A stretch of 64,000 nucleotides of DNA from Coriobacteriaceae bacterium. GTDB lineage: Bacteria > Actinomycetota > Coriobacteriia > Coriobacteriales > Coriobacteriaceae. The position numbers were made by a program, and so were the translations under genes. Where the stretch lies: assembly GCA_902363125.1 (NCBI GenBank), contig CABIZD010000005.1, positions 1 through 64,000 of the forward strand. The letters are read 5' to 3'. Position 1 is the first letter of the stretch, and each line of letters starts with the position of its first letter. The notes below the pieces were generated by a model. It made no database searches, was not told where the DNA came from, and worked only from the letters and a program-made list of their open reading frames with translations. This document shows, one piece after another, positions 28,028-35,907 of this stretch.

Positions 28028-29731
28028 ATGAGCAATCCCTCGAACCGCGCTTCGATGCGCGGGCAACTCACGCTGCGCGGCGTCGTCATCGGCGTCCTTG
28101 GCTGCGTGATCATCACGGCAAGCTCGGCCTACACCGCCCTCAAGATGGGCGCTCTCCCCTGGCCGATCGTCTTCGCTGCCGTCATCTCGCTGTTCTTCCT
28201 TAAGCTCATGGGCAATGCCAGCCTCAACGAGGCCAACGTCACCCACACCATCATGTCCGCGGGCGCCATGGTCGCCGGCGGCCTAGCGTTTACCATCCCG
28301 GGTGCCTGGATGCTGGGCTATGCCGACCAGATCAGCTGGCTCGACATGTTTATCGTGGCACTCGCCGGCACCATCCTGGGCCTGCTGGCCACCGCGCTCA
28401 TCCACCGTCACTTTATCGTGGACGCCGCGCTTGAGTTCCCCACCGGCAACGCCGCAGCTCAGACCCTGCGCGCCACCGAGGCCGGCGGCAAAACCGGCAA
28501 GCAGCTCTTTGGCTCCATGGCCATCGCCGGCATCTATAGCGTGCTGCGCGACGCCCTGGGCGTGGTGCCCAGCATGCTATGCACGCTCAACATCCCCGGC
28601 GTGACCTTTGGTATCTACAACTCGCCCATGCTGCTCTCCGTCGGCTTCCTCGTGGGCTTCGCCCCGGTCGCCTTCTGGTTTGCCGGCGCCCTGCTGGGCA
28701 ACTTTGGCATCATCGTGGGCGGCACCGCTGCCGGTCTGTTCGACGTTATGACTGCGCAAGGCATCGTCAAGTCCCTGGGCATGGGCCTCATGATGGGCTT
28801 TGGCGTCGCCGTCGTCCTCAAGGACATCCTGCCGCAGGTCGCCGGTATCGTCCGCGGTCTTGCCGCCGACAGCTCCACCGACACCGACGAGCAGTCGCTC
28901 ATCTCGGGATCGCTTAAGCTCGACGCCGGCATCATCGGCCTGGGCGCTGCCGCCATCGCCGTGATCATCGCCATCGTGCTTAACCTTGGCCCCGTTCCGG
29001 CCGTCATCGTGACGCTATTCACCTTTGTCACCACCATCATGAGCGCACAGAGCTGCGGCCAGACGGGCATCGACCCCATGGAGATCTTTGGCCTCATCGT
29101 TATGCTCATCGTGGCCGCCTTCGCGCAGATCGCTCAGGTCAAGCTGTTCTTTATCGCCGGCATCGTAGCCGTGGCGTGCGGCCTTGCGGGCGACGTCATG
29201 AACGACTTTAAGGCCGGCGCCGTGCTGGGCACCAACCCGCGTGCGCAGTGGATCGGCCAAGCCATTGGCGGCATCGTGGGTGCCCTGGTCGCTGCCGCTG
29301 TCATGGTCGCGCTCGTCACCGCCTATGGTCCGGACGCCTTCGGCCCCGACAAGAGCTTTGTGGCCGCGCAGGCAAGCGTGGTCGCCACCATGGTCTCGGG
29401 CATCCCGAGCGTGCCGTGGTTCGCAGGTGGCTTTATCGCCGGCATCGTCATGTACTGGCTTGGCATTCCGGCCATGATGATCGGCCTGGGCGTGTACCTG
29501 CCGTTCTACATGTCACTCACGGCATTCCTGGGCTCCTGCGTCAAGCTCGCCTACGACAAGTGGTCCGCCCACCGCGACGCCACCGCTGGTCTTTCTGACG
29601 AGGAGAGGGCTGCCAAGGACGCCGCCTTCCAAGAGCAGGGCCTGGTTGTCGCCAGCGGCCTGCTCGGCGGCGAGTCCATCGTCGGCGTTATCCTGGCGTT
29701 TGTCTCCGTGGGCTTGAGCCTGCTGGGCTAA
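28028..29731 (+). CDS. OPT-family oligopeptide/metal-chelate transporter
   Basis: A 567-residue multi-pass importer (about 14-16 helices) of the oligopeptide transporter family, probably proton-coupled. Markers are MRGQLTLRGVVIGVLGCVII at the start, FPTGNAAAQTLRATEAGGK and SAQSCGQTGIDPMEIFGLIV. Bacterial OPT proteins may move peptides or metal chelates; substrate is not visible. ATG at 28028 follows AAAGGAG. The only plus-strand gene between 16 and 33 kb. Confidence 0.9.
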   Translation: MSNPSNRASMRGQLTLRGVVIGVLGCVIITASSAYTALKMGALPWPIVFAAVISLFFLKLMGNASLNEANVTHTIMSAGAMVAGGLAFTIPGAWMLGYADQISWLDMFIVALAGTILGLLATALIHRHFIVDAALEFPTGNAAAQTLRATEAGGKTGKQLFGSMAIAGIYSVLRDALGVVPSMLCTLNIPGVTFGIYNSPMLLSVGFLVGFAPVAFWFAGALLGNFGIIVGGTAAGLFDVMTAQGIVKSLGMGLMMGFGVAVVLKDILPQVAGIVRGLAADSSTDTDEQSLISGSLKLDAGIIGLGAAAIAVIIAIVLNLGPVPAVIVTLFTFVTTIMSAQSCGQTGIDPMEIFGLIVMLIVAAFAQIAQVKLFFIAGIVAVACGLAGDVMNDFKAGAVLGTNPRAQWIGQAIGGIVGALVAAAVMVALVTAYGPDAFGPDKSFVAAQASVVATMVSGIPSVPWFAGGFIAGIVMYWLGIPAMMIGLGVYLPFYMSLTAFLGSCVKLAYDKWSAHRDATAGLSDEERAAKDAAFQEQGLVVASGLLGGESIVGVILAFVSVGLSLLG

Positions 29732-29772
29732 GTCGAGCAGCTGCTCGACAGCAACCATATTGCCTACGGCTT

Positions 29773-29812
29773 GCCCGGTCGGTAGCTTTCGCGGCTGCCG
29801 ACCGGGCTTTTT
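29773..29812 (+). terminator. Rho-independent terminator of the OPT gene
   Basis: GCCCGGTCGG and CCGACCGGGC form a 10-bp stem, followed by TTTTT. Confidence 0.9.
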
Positions 29813-29828
29813 GATACCGAAACAAAGA

Positions 29829-29866
29829 AAGGCCGGCGCGCTGCGTATGACAGCGCGCCGGCCTTA
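29829..29866. terminator. Second hairpin, convergent to the surface-protein gene
   Basis: GGCCGGCGCGCTG and its complement form a 13-bp stem flanked by AAA and TTAT, so it can work in both directions between the OPT gene and the minus-strand surface protein. Confidence 0.8.
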
Positions 29867-29931
29867 TCGTTTGGCTAACGAGACGGTCCCGCTATGAATT
29901 GAAGTTCGTTGCAGAATCTACGCTCGAAACG

Positions 29932-32900
29932 CTACATCTGCTTGCGACGACGATCGCTCAGCGTCACACCAGCGGCCACGAGGGTGATACCGCCGATGAC
30001 GAACACCTCGCCCGCAAGAGCGGAATTGTCGCCAGTCTGGGCGAGCGCAGCGTTCGCAGCCTTCTTCTTGGCGACAGGAGCCTTTGCAGCAGCCTGCGCA
30101 ACCTGAGGCTTGGCCTGCGGCTCGGCCTTGGGATGATACTTGTCGTACTCGGCCTGCGCGGCAGCCAGGGCATCCTTGGCATCGTCAAGCTCGGCAAGCG
30201 CGGCGGCATAGGCGTCGTTGGCGTCGGACAGCTTGGCATCGGCATCGCTCAGGGCAGCCTTGAGACCAGCGGCGGCATCGACGGCAGCCTTATAGCGAGC
30301 GTAGGCAGCGTTCAGCTTGACCAGCTTCTCGTTGCCCGTCGTGCCCGCGGCAAGGGATGCCTTGTGATCGACAGCCTCAAGATCGGCCTTGAGTGCCTCG
30401 TCGTTGGCAAGCTCTGCCTTGGCCTTGAAGATATCGAGGTTCGCATCGACGACGGCTTCGTTGGCGGCCTCGAGCTGCTTCTGGGCATCGGCGACACTGG
30501 CCACGGCAGCGTCATAGGCGGCCTTGGCGTCGTCGACCGCCTTCTGGGCGCCGGCAAAGCGCTCGAAGGCCTTGTTCGCGGTAGCCAGCTCACCCTCAGC
30601 AGCCTTGGCCTTGGCCTGCGCATCGGACACAGCCTGCGCCTTGGCGGCAACCGCCTGCTTGGCGTCCAAAAGAGCAGTCGCGGCCTGGACATCTGCGGCC
30701 TGGGCCTTGTCTACACCAGCCTGGGCGGCATCGTCGGCCTTCTTGGCATCGTTAAGCGTGCCCTGCTTGTTCGCAAGATCCGTCTTGGCGGCATCGCACT
30801 TGGCGGCAAGGTCCTTGACCGAAGCGGTAGCGTTGTCATACGCCTCGTTGGCCTGATCGGACTTTGCCTTGGCGGCGTCGCGGGCGCTGCGAGCCTTCGC
30901 CTTGTGAGCAGCGGCCTCGGCTGCCTTCGTCTTGCTGTCAGCAAGCGTGGCGTTTGCCTTATCGAGAGCCGCCTGGGCAGTAGCGGCCTCGGCCTTGGCG
31001 GCATCGAGGTTCTGCTTGAGGGACTCGATGTCGATTCCGCCGAGCGCATCCTTCGCTGCGTCGTATGCCGTCTTAGCGGCGGCGGTGCCGGACTTGGCCT
31101 TCTCGTACTCACCCTTGGCGGTGTTCACGTTCGTGTCGGCCGCGGTATAGGCGTCGCGCGCGCTTTCTTGCTTATCCAATGCGTTAGAATAAGCCGTTCC
31201 AGCAGTCCCGAAGTTCTTCTGCGCATCTGCCAGCTTGCTCTGAAGCTGCTTCAGCTGCTCCTTCTGCTCCTGCGTGCCGCCTGCATTGTAGGCGGAATCG
31301 ATGTAGTCGTTGAGGAGCTTCTTGAACTCGGGGACAGTGAAATCAGCCTGAGTGCTATCAGCGCTGTAATCGAAGATGGTTACCTCGGAATCGGTGTTCT
31401 TACCGCTACCGGTCGCGATACCGATGGCTTCCGTGGCTGAATCGATGATGTTGAGATAGTGCCCGCACTCGTGATAGATGCTGTTGTAGTTCTGGTAGAT
31501 GTAATAGGAATCATATCGGTGGCTGCCGAGTTCGTCGCCATACTGCGCGACGTACTTATCGAATGCCTCCTTCTCCTGTGTGTAGAGGCCGGTGTAGGGC
31601 CAACCGAGTGTATCCTCGGTCTCGCCGCCGGTATATGCGCCGCCTCCGCCGGCAAGATTCTCCCCGTTGTCGAAATAGCAGTTCGAGTGTCCCCAGATGT
31701 TCGATGAATATGATGTATTAAGGGCTGCCGCCACAGTCATGCGGAGGCTGACGCTGAGCGCCGACTGGCCGTTCGCCTTGCGGAGGTTGTTCTGGGTGTC
31801 GAGATATGTCAGGGCGTTGCGCATCTGCTCCAAGGAGAGCGGGTTGGTGTCGCGGGACATGTCCTGATCGACGTACTTGTCATACCATTCGGCCTTGTCA
31901 GCGGCGCCGGTCAGCATCGATACGGCGTCCTGGGCGTTCTTTTTCTGCGTGGCTGTGAACTGGCTGCCGCCGATGATGTAGTTCATGAAGCCGAACATAC
32001 CCTGACTGATGACTTCCTGGTCAACGGTCATGTTGGACTTTAGGTCTGCAATCTGCTGGTTAAGCTTCTCGACCTCGGCGTTTGCGGCGTCGTATGCATT
32101 GTGCGCGTCGGTTACTTCAGCACGAGCCTGATCGAACTCGTTGCTCTTCTGCTGACGAATCTCGACGAGTCGGTCGTACTCAGCCTTCTTGTCGGCCTCG
32201 GTCTGCTGGGCCTGCTCGTATGCCGTCTTCGCGGCGTCACGCTTACTGGCCGCGTCCTTGTACTCCTTGTTTGCCGCATCGTATGCAGACTGGGCAGATG
32301 CCACAGCAGCGTTGGCGGCGTTGGCCTTCTCCTGCGCGGCAGCGACGGCAGCCTGGGCGGCCTGCAGATTTGTCTGTGCGGTGGCGTCGGCATCCGTCGC
32401 GGCATTGAGCTCCGCCTGCGCGGTCTTGAGCTCACCAGCAGCAGCGATCTTGGCGGCCTCAAGCGCACTCAGGTCGACACCCGTACCCGAGACGGCAGCA
32501 TCGAGCGCGGCCTGCGCCTGGTTGAACTTCTGCTGGGCGTTATCGCGCGCGGTGGTTGCGGCTGCGAGCGCAGCGGCAGTCTCCTGCTTCTTGGCCTGGG
32601 CAGTCGTCAGAGCGGCCTCAGTGTCCTTCTTTTCCTGCTGGGCGCTAGCCTCGGCAGCCTTGGCCTGGTCCAGATTGGCCTGTGCAGTAGCAACGGCCTT
32701 ATTGGCGTCATCGAGCTTTGCCTGCGCGTCCTCGACGGCCTTCTTGGCGGCCTCGTACTCGTCCATACCCATGGCCTCGAGCTTGGCCTGGGCATCATCG
32801 AGGGCCTTCTTGGCCTCGTCCTGCTTTGCCTTGGCGTCCTTGAGCGCCTGGGTCTTATCCTCGACACTCTTGTTGGCTTGATCGAGCTGCTCGTTCAGGT

Positions 32901-33387
32901 CGCCCAGCTTCTTCTGCTGCTGCTCGGTCTTTTCGACGGCGGCTTTGAGCTCGTCAATCTTCTCCTGGAGCGCGGCGACTTCTGCTGCGTTCTGCTCGAT
33001 TTCGTTGTCGCTCACAGCCTGCGAGGCCTGATTCTTTTGCTGCTGCGCCTGCTTTTGAGACTGGCCCGCCGCGTCGGCCTTCTTCTGGGCGGCATCGTAG
33101 GCGGCCTGAGCGTCCTTGAGCTGCTTTGCCGACTCCTCGGCCAGCTGGGCAGCCGTCTTTACGACCGCTTGGTTACCGGCGGCAACGGTATTCTCTACAG
33201 AACTACCCCCCCCCTGAACAGAATCGCCGTTATCGGTTGACGGTGCGGCGATTGCCGCCAGCGGCGACATGAGCGGCTGAGCGATGAGGCCCGCCGTCAA
33301 AACGGTTGCGACGGCGCGGTTGGCAACGCCCTTGACGTTGACGGCCTTGGCCCGAGGCTCAAAGTGTTGTGGACTGTAGTTTGCCAT
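29932..33387 (-). CDS. Sortase-anchored coiled-coil/CAP-domain surface protein
   Basis: A 1151-residue secreted protein. Residues 1-49 form a signal peptide (AVATVLTAGLIAQPLMSPLA, likely cut near AIAA). Residues ~75-450 and ~700-1095 are Ala/Lys/Glu/Asp-rich heptad-like coiled coils. Between them, at ~500-670, lies a CAP/SCP-like domain: MRNALTYLDTQNNLRKANGQ, then GENLAGGGGAYTGGETEDT, then YHECGHYLNIID, where CAP active sites have His and acidic residues. The C-terminus has LAQTG near 1112, a hydrophobic helix and RRRKQM, i.e. a LAXTG-type sorting signal (class E sortase in actinobacteria). Likely a long fibrous adhesin or peptidoglycan-associated protein. ATG at 33387 follows AAAGGGAG. Confidence 0.85.
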   Translation of the reverse strand: MANYSPQHFEPRAKAVNVKGVANRAVATVLTAGLIAQPLMSPLAAIAAPSTDNGDSVQGGGSSVENTVAAGNQAVVKTAAQLAEESAKQLKDAQAAYDAAQKKADAAGQSQKQAQQQKNQASQAVSDNEIEQNAAEVAALQEKIDELKAAVEKTEQQQKKLGDLNEQLDQANKSVEDKTQALKDAKAKQDEAKKALDDAQAKLEAMGMDEYEAAKKAVEDAQAKLDDANKAVATAQANLDQAKAAEASAQQEKKDTEAALTTAQAKKQETAAALAAATTARDNAQQKFNQAQAALDAAVSGTGVDLSALEAAKIAAAGELKTAQAELNAATDADATAQTNLQAAQAAVAAAQEKANAANAAVASAQSAYDAANKEYKDAASKRDAAKTAYEQAQQTEADKKAEYDRLVEIRQQKSNEFDQARAEVTDAHNAYDAANAEVEKLNQQIADLKSNMTVDQEVISQGMFGFMNYIIGGSQFTATQKKNAQDAVSMLTGAADKAEWYDKYVDQDMSRDTNPLSLEQMRNALTYLDTQNNLRKANGQSALSVSLRMTVAAALNTSYSSNIWGHSNCYFDNGENLAGGGGAYTGGETEDTLGWPYTGLYTQEKEAFDKYVAQYGDELGSHRYDSYYIYQNYNSIYHECGHYLNIIDSATEAIGIATGSGKNTDSEVTIFDYSADSTQADFTVPEFKKLLNDYIDSAYNAGGTQEQKEQLKQLQSKLADAQKNFGTAGTAYSNALDKQESARDAYTAADTNVNTAKGEYEKAKSGTAAAKTAYDAAKDALGGIDIESLKQNLDAAKAEAATAQAALDKANATLADSKTKAAEAAAHKAKARSARDAAKAKSDQANEAYDNATASVKDLAAKCDAAKTDLANKQGTLNDAKKADDAAQAGVDKAQAADVQAATALLDAKQAVAAKAQAVSDAQAKAKAAEGELATANKAFERFAGAQKAVDDAKAAYDAAVASVADAQKQLEAANEAVVDANLDIFKAKAELANDEALKADLEAVDHKASLAAGTTGNEKLVKLNAAYARYKAAVDAAAGLKAALSDADAKLSDANDAYAAALAELDDAKDALAAAQAEYDKYHPKAEPQAKPQVAQAAAKAPVAKKKAANAALAQTGDNSALAGEVFVIGGITLVAAGVTLSDRRRKQM

Positions 33388-33694
33388 GGCTTTCTCCCTT
33401 TGACACGGATGTATCCATACGTATCAAACGGTAGCTGTCGATTTTTGAATTCTGTTGCGCAACATTGGCGACCAGCGTATTTTTTGAAATTCACGCTCTC
33501 ATGCTTCACAGTTTCGTCACATTTGAAGGAGCTGGTGCATCATATTCTCGCGGGATGGAATTGAGCCTGTGATTTGCATTTGCTCCCGCGTCATCCGCCC
33601 TATCGGATTCCACATCCAACAGACACCCCGCCCGCCACGGTGTAGAGTTAGGACAACGGGCGCGTTGCGCGGACCGCGCTGGAACGAGGTGGAC
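33388..33694. other. 307-bp divergent promoter region
   Basis: Holds the promoters of the minus-strand surface protein and the plus-strand DUF389 gene. The TGTTGCGCAACA palindrome is at 33453-33464. No other structure or gene was seen. Confidence 0.5.
33453..33464 (-). promoter_or_regulatory. TGTTGCGCAACA palindrome upstream of the surface protein
   Basis: Perfect 12-bp palindrome 66 bp upstream of the start; the 15-base CAATGTTGCGCAACA copy matches the site upstream of the zinc-ribbon/DUF4234 gene at 17258-17269. Confidence 0.45.
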
Positions 33695-34834
33695 ATGGAA
33701 CTCGACAAACAACAGATCAAGCGACTACGCGAACGCCATCACCGGCGCCACGGCATCCGCCCCGCCCATAGTGAGGCCATGGAGAACGCCACCCGCTTCC
33801 TAAAGCGCGCATTCAACATTCGCGAGGGTCGCGCGCCCTACCACGTAATTCGCAAGCGTTTTGTAAACGGGGCGCGCCTAACCGGCTCTCACCTGTGCAT
33901 CCTCATCATCGCCATGCTCATCGCAAGCATCGGCCTCGATATCGACTCGGACATCGCCATCGTGGGCGCCATGCTCATCTGCCCGCTTATGGGCTCGGTC
34001 CTTGCCATGGCATACGGTATTGCCACGCTCGACCGCGAGATTACCGTCGAAGCCGTCGCCAGCCTTGCGCTGCAGATGGCCTTTTGCCTGGTCACGTCCA
34101 CGCTGTACTTTAAGCTCTCGCCCCTTGGCACCACCACGGCCGCCATCATCGACAACTCGACACCCACCGTCTGGGACCTTACCGTCGCACTCGCAGGCGG
34201 CTTTGCAGGCGGGCTGGGCAACTCGCGCGACCAGGAACCCGCCACGCTCATCGCCGGCGTGGCCGTGGCGACCGCGCTCATGCCGCCCCTGTGCGCGGCG
34301 GGCTACGGCATCGCCATCGCAAGCGGGTCGCTGTTTCTCTCGGCGCTTTACGAGTTTGGCATCAATGTAGTCTTTATCGCACTGGCTGCCGAAGCCGTGC
34401 TGCTTCTTTTGCGCGTGCCGCTCAAGCGCGACCTGAACGGCGACGGCATTGTGACCGCAGAAGAAGACGCCGAGGTCGGTGAGCTGTCACGCAAGGTGCG
34501 CCGCCGCATTATTGTGGGCACGGCGATCTTTGCCATCCCCTGCATCGTTATGACCGCGGGGTCTATTGGCTCGGCGCAGGCCGGCGTGCAGGACGGCTAC
34601 GGCGTCACCGAAACTACGCGCGAGCTTGCCGCGGTGCTGCCGGGCTTTAGGGATTACACCGTCGCCGTCGAGACCTCGGCTACCGAAGGGGACGAGGAAG
34701 GCATTGTAGAGCGCGAAATCGTCGCCCATGTGACGACAAGCGAGGCGCTCGGGGCACACGACCGTCACGTCGCCCGTAAGCTCATCGACCTCAATGTGCC
34801 CGATCTCGACCGCGTGGAATTTGATGTGGAGTAA
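33695..34834 (+). CDS. DUF389 membrane protein with EF-hand loop
   Basis: A 379-residue protein of the DUF389 family, with about six helices (65-240 and 275-295) and family motifs ICPLMGSVLAMAYGIA and LAGGFAGGLGNSRDQEPATL. Residues 246-257, DLNGDGIVTAEE, are a canonical 12-residue EF-hand loop (Asp1, Asn3, Asp5, Gly6, Glu12) located in a hydrophilic loop. Calcium binding there is a prediction. The frame opens at 33569, but the ATG at 33695 (MELDKQQ) follows GAGGTGG and starts the conserved part. Function of DUF389 is unknown. Confidence 0.83.
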   Translation: MELDKQQIKRLRERHHRRHGIRPAHSEAMENATRFLKRAFNIREGRAPYHVIRKRFVNGARLTGSHLCILIIAMLIASIGLDIDSDIAIVGAMLICPLMGSVLAMAYGIATLDREITVEAVASLALQMAFCLVTSTLYFKLSPLGTTTAAIIDNSTPTVWDLTVALAGGFAGGLGNSRDQEPATLIAGVAVATALMPPLCAAGYGIAIASGSLFLSALYEFGINVVFIALAAEAVLLLLRVPLKRDLNGDGIVTAEEDAEVGELSRKVRRRIIVGTAIFAIPCIVMTAGSIGSAQAGVQDGYGVTETTRELAAVLPGFRDYTVAVETSATEGDEEGIVEREIVAHVTTSEALGAHDRHVARKLIDLNVPDLDRVEFDVE

Positions 34835-34961
34835 TGCGGAGCATGGGATGGCTCCCGCGCACAGGCGCAAGTCGCGGCGAGGCTCAGACGCGACGCAGGC
34901 ACAAGCAAAAAACGGGACGTAGTTCACGTCCGCGCCCCGCTCGCTGTTTTATTGCCGTGAA

Positions 34962-35411
34962 TCAGACGTCCGCATCGACATCGCCAGACTCCACCGTAAA
35001 CGCCGGATCGGTGCTCACAAGATAAAATCGGGTCACCTCAGTATTTCTAATTAGGTAAATCTGCCCCTGATTGCGTCGGCGCGATATATACGCCACGTGG
35101 ACCGTACCGAATTCTTCGCCGTTTTCCTTCTTTAATATCAGGATGTTAGGGTCATCCGTACGCTTAAACTGCCCGTCAACGCAGCTGCCGTCTTTGTCGA
35201 CCAGTTGCCACCGATGGTTATCCTCTTCAAGAAAGGCCAGGGTTTCCCGACTCGTTTTGTCATCCCGATAGTAACCGTCAATGGCAAACCCTTCGGAAGC
35301 GCATTCCTGCATATAGGACGTTTCTCGACTTATAGCAAACAGCCCTGTAGCGCCCAGGAGCACAGCCAGGCAGACCACTGCAAGGGTTATCGAAATAGCA
35401 CGGCGACCCAT
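34962..35411 (-). CDS. Small membrane-anchored protein of unknown function
   Basis: A 149-residue protein. The N-terminal helix ISITLAVVCLAVLLGATGLF (about 6-25) has no lipobox, so it is probably a signal anchor. The outer domain is hydrophilic with two cysteines (CASEGF near 37 and GSCVDG near 77) that could form a disulfide, and a short beta-rich pattern (GEEFGTVHVAYISRR, QIYLIRNTEVTRFYLV). I recognise no family. The start lacks a clear Shine-Dalgarno, but the signal anchor supports it. Confidence 0.65.
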   Translation of the reverse strand: MGRRAISITLAVVCLAVLLGATGLFAISRETSYMQECASEGFAIDGYYRDDKTSRETLAFLEEDNHRWQLVDKDGSCVDGQFKRTDDPNILILKKENGEEFGTVHVAYISRRRNQGQIYLIRNTEVTRFYLVSTDPAFTVESGDVDADV

Positions 35412-35603
35412 GTTGGCCCAATCAATAGTTGTTCAACGGAGCGCGAAACATACCTGGAACCTCCGATATCAGGGGGAACGTCGCCAGCAAGCTGGCGACA
35501 ACTATATGTTTCTGATATCAAACCATATGGCTACCACTCACGGAGGGGGCATCGGCGAACGGCGTGTTTTCATACTCCATTGGTCAAACCTAAGCACAGT
35601 GCT
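35412..35603. other. Intergenic region with nested palindrome
   Basis: 35465-35519 forms outer 8-bp arms (GATATCAG/CTGATATC) and an inner 9-bp stem (GTCGCCAGC/GCTGGCGAC) with a 2-base gap. No gene is visible. Confidence 0.6.
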
Positions 35604-35822
35604 ACAGCTCGTACTTGTACACGCGGTAGATGTACTTTTCGGCTTCCATCTCGTAGGTGGCGATGGGTAGACCGTAGCGATCGTCTCGTCGTTTGGCAGA
35701 TAGGTCACACTGTGCTGGCCTGCGTTGAGCGAAAAATCGCCTTGGGCCTGCAGTAACTTGTCCTCAAAGCCCGAGCCGGCCCAAAAATCGGGTGAGCCCA
35801 CGGAAGGCTGTAGCAAGGTCAT
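35604..35822 (-). pseudogene. Frameshifted C-terminal gene remnant
   Basis: On the minus strand the frame FEDKLLQAQGDFSLNAGQ, continuing HSVTYLPNDETIATVYP, is interrupted near 35670. Changing frame by one base restores IATYEMEAEKYIYRVYKYEL and a TAG stop at 35604. The two pieces read as one protein-like sequence, so this looks like the end of a decayed gene with a 1-bp deletion. The lost family is not identified. It sits between a small membrane protein and the activase terminator. Confidence 0.6.
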
Positions 35823-35843
35823 TTGCGCAACATGTGTCCAACA

Positions 35844-35879
35844 AAAACGGGTGGCAGCCGCTACGGCTACCACCCGTTT
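35844..35879 (-). terminator. Terminator of the dehydratase-activase gene
   Basis: AAACGGGTGGTAGCC and GGCTGCCACCCGTTT (minus strand) with one mismatch form a stem followed by TTGTT, 28 bp past the stop. Confidence 0.85.
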
Positions 35880-35907
35880 GCCTCATATCTAGCCCAAAGC
35901 AGGCCAA

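Noticed and set aside
29899..31440. 513-codon plus-strand frame over the surface protein
   Set aside because: It is the complement of Ala/Lys-rich coiled-coil codons and has no independent signals.
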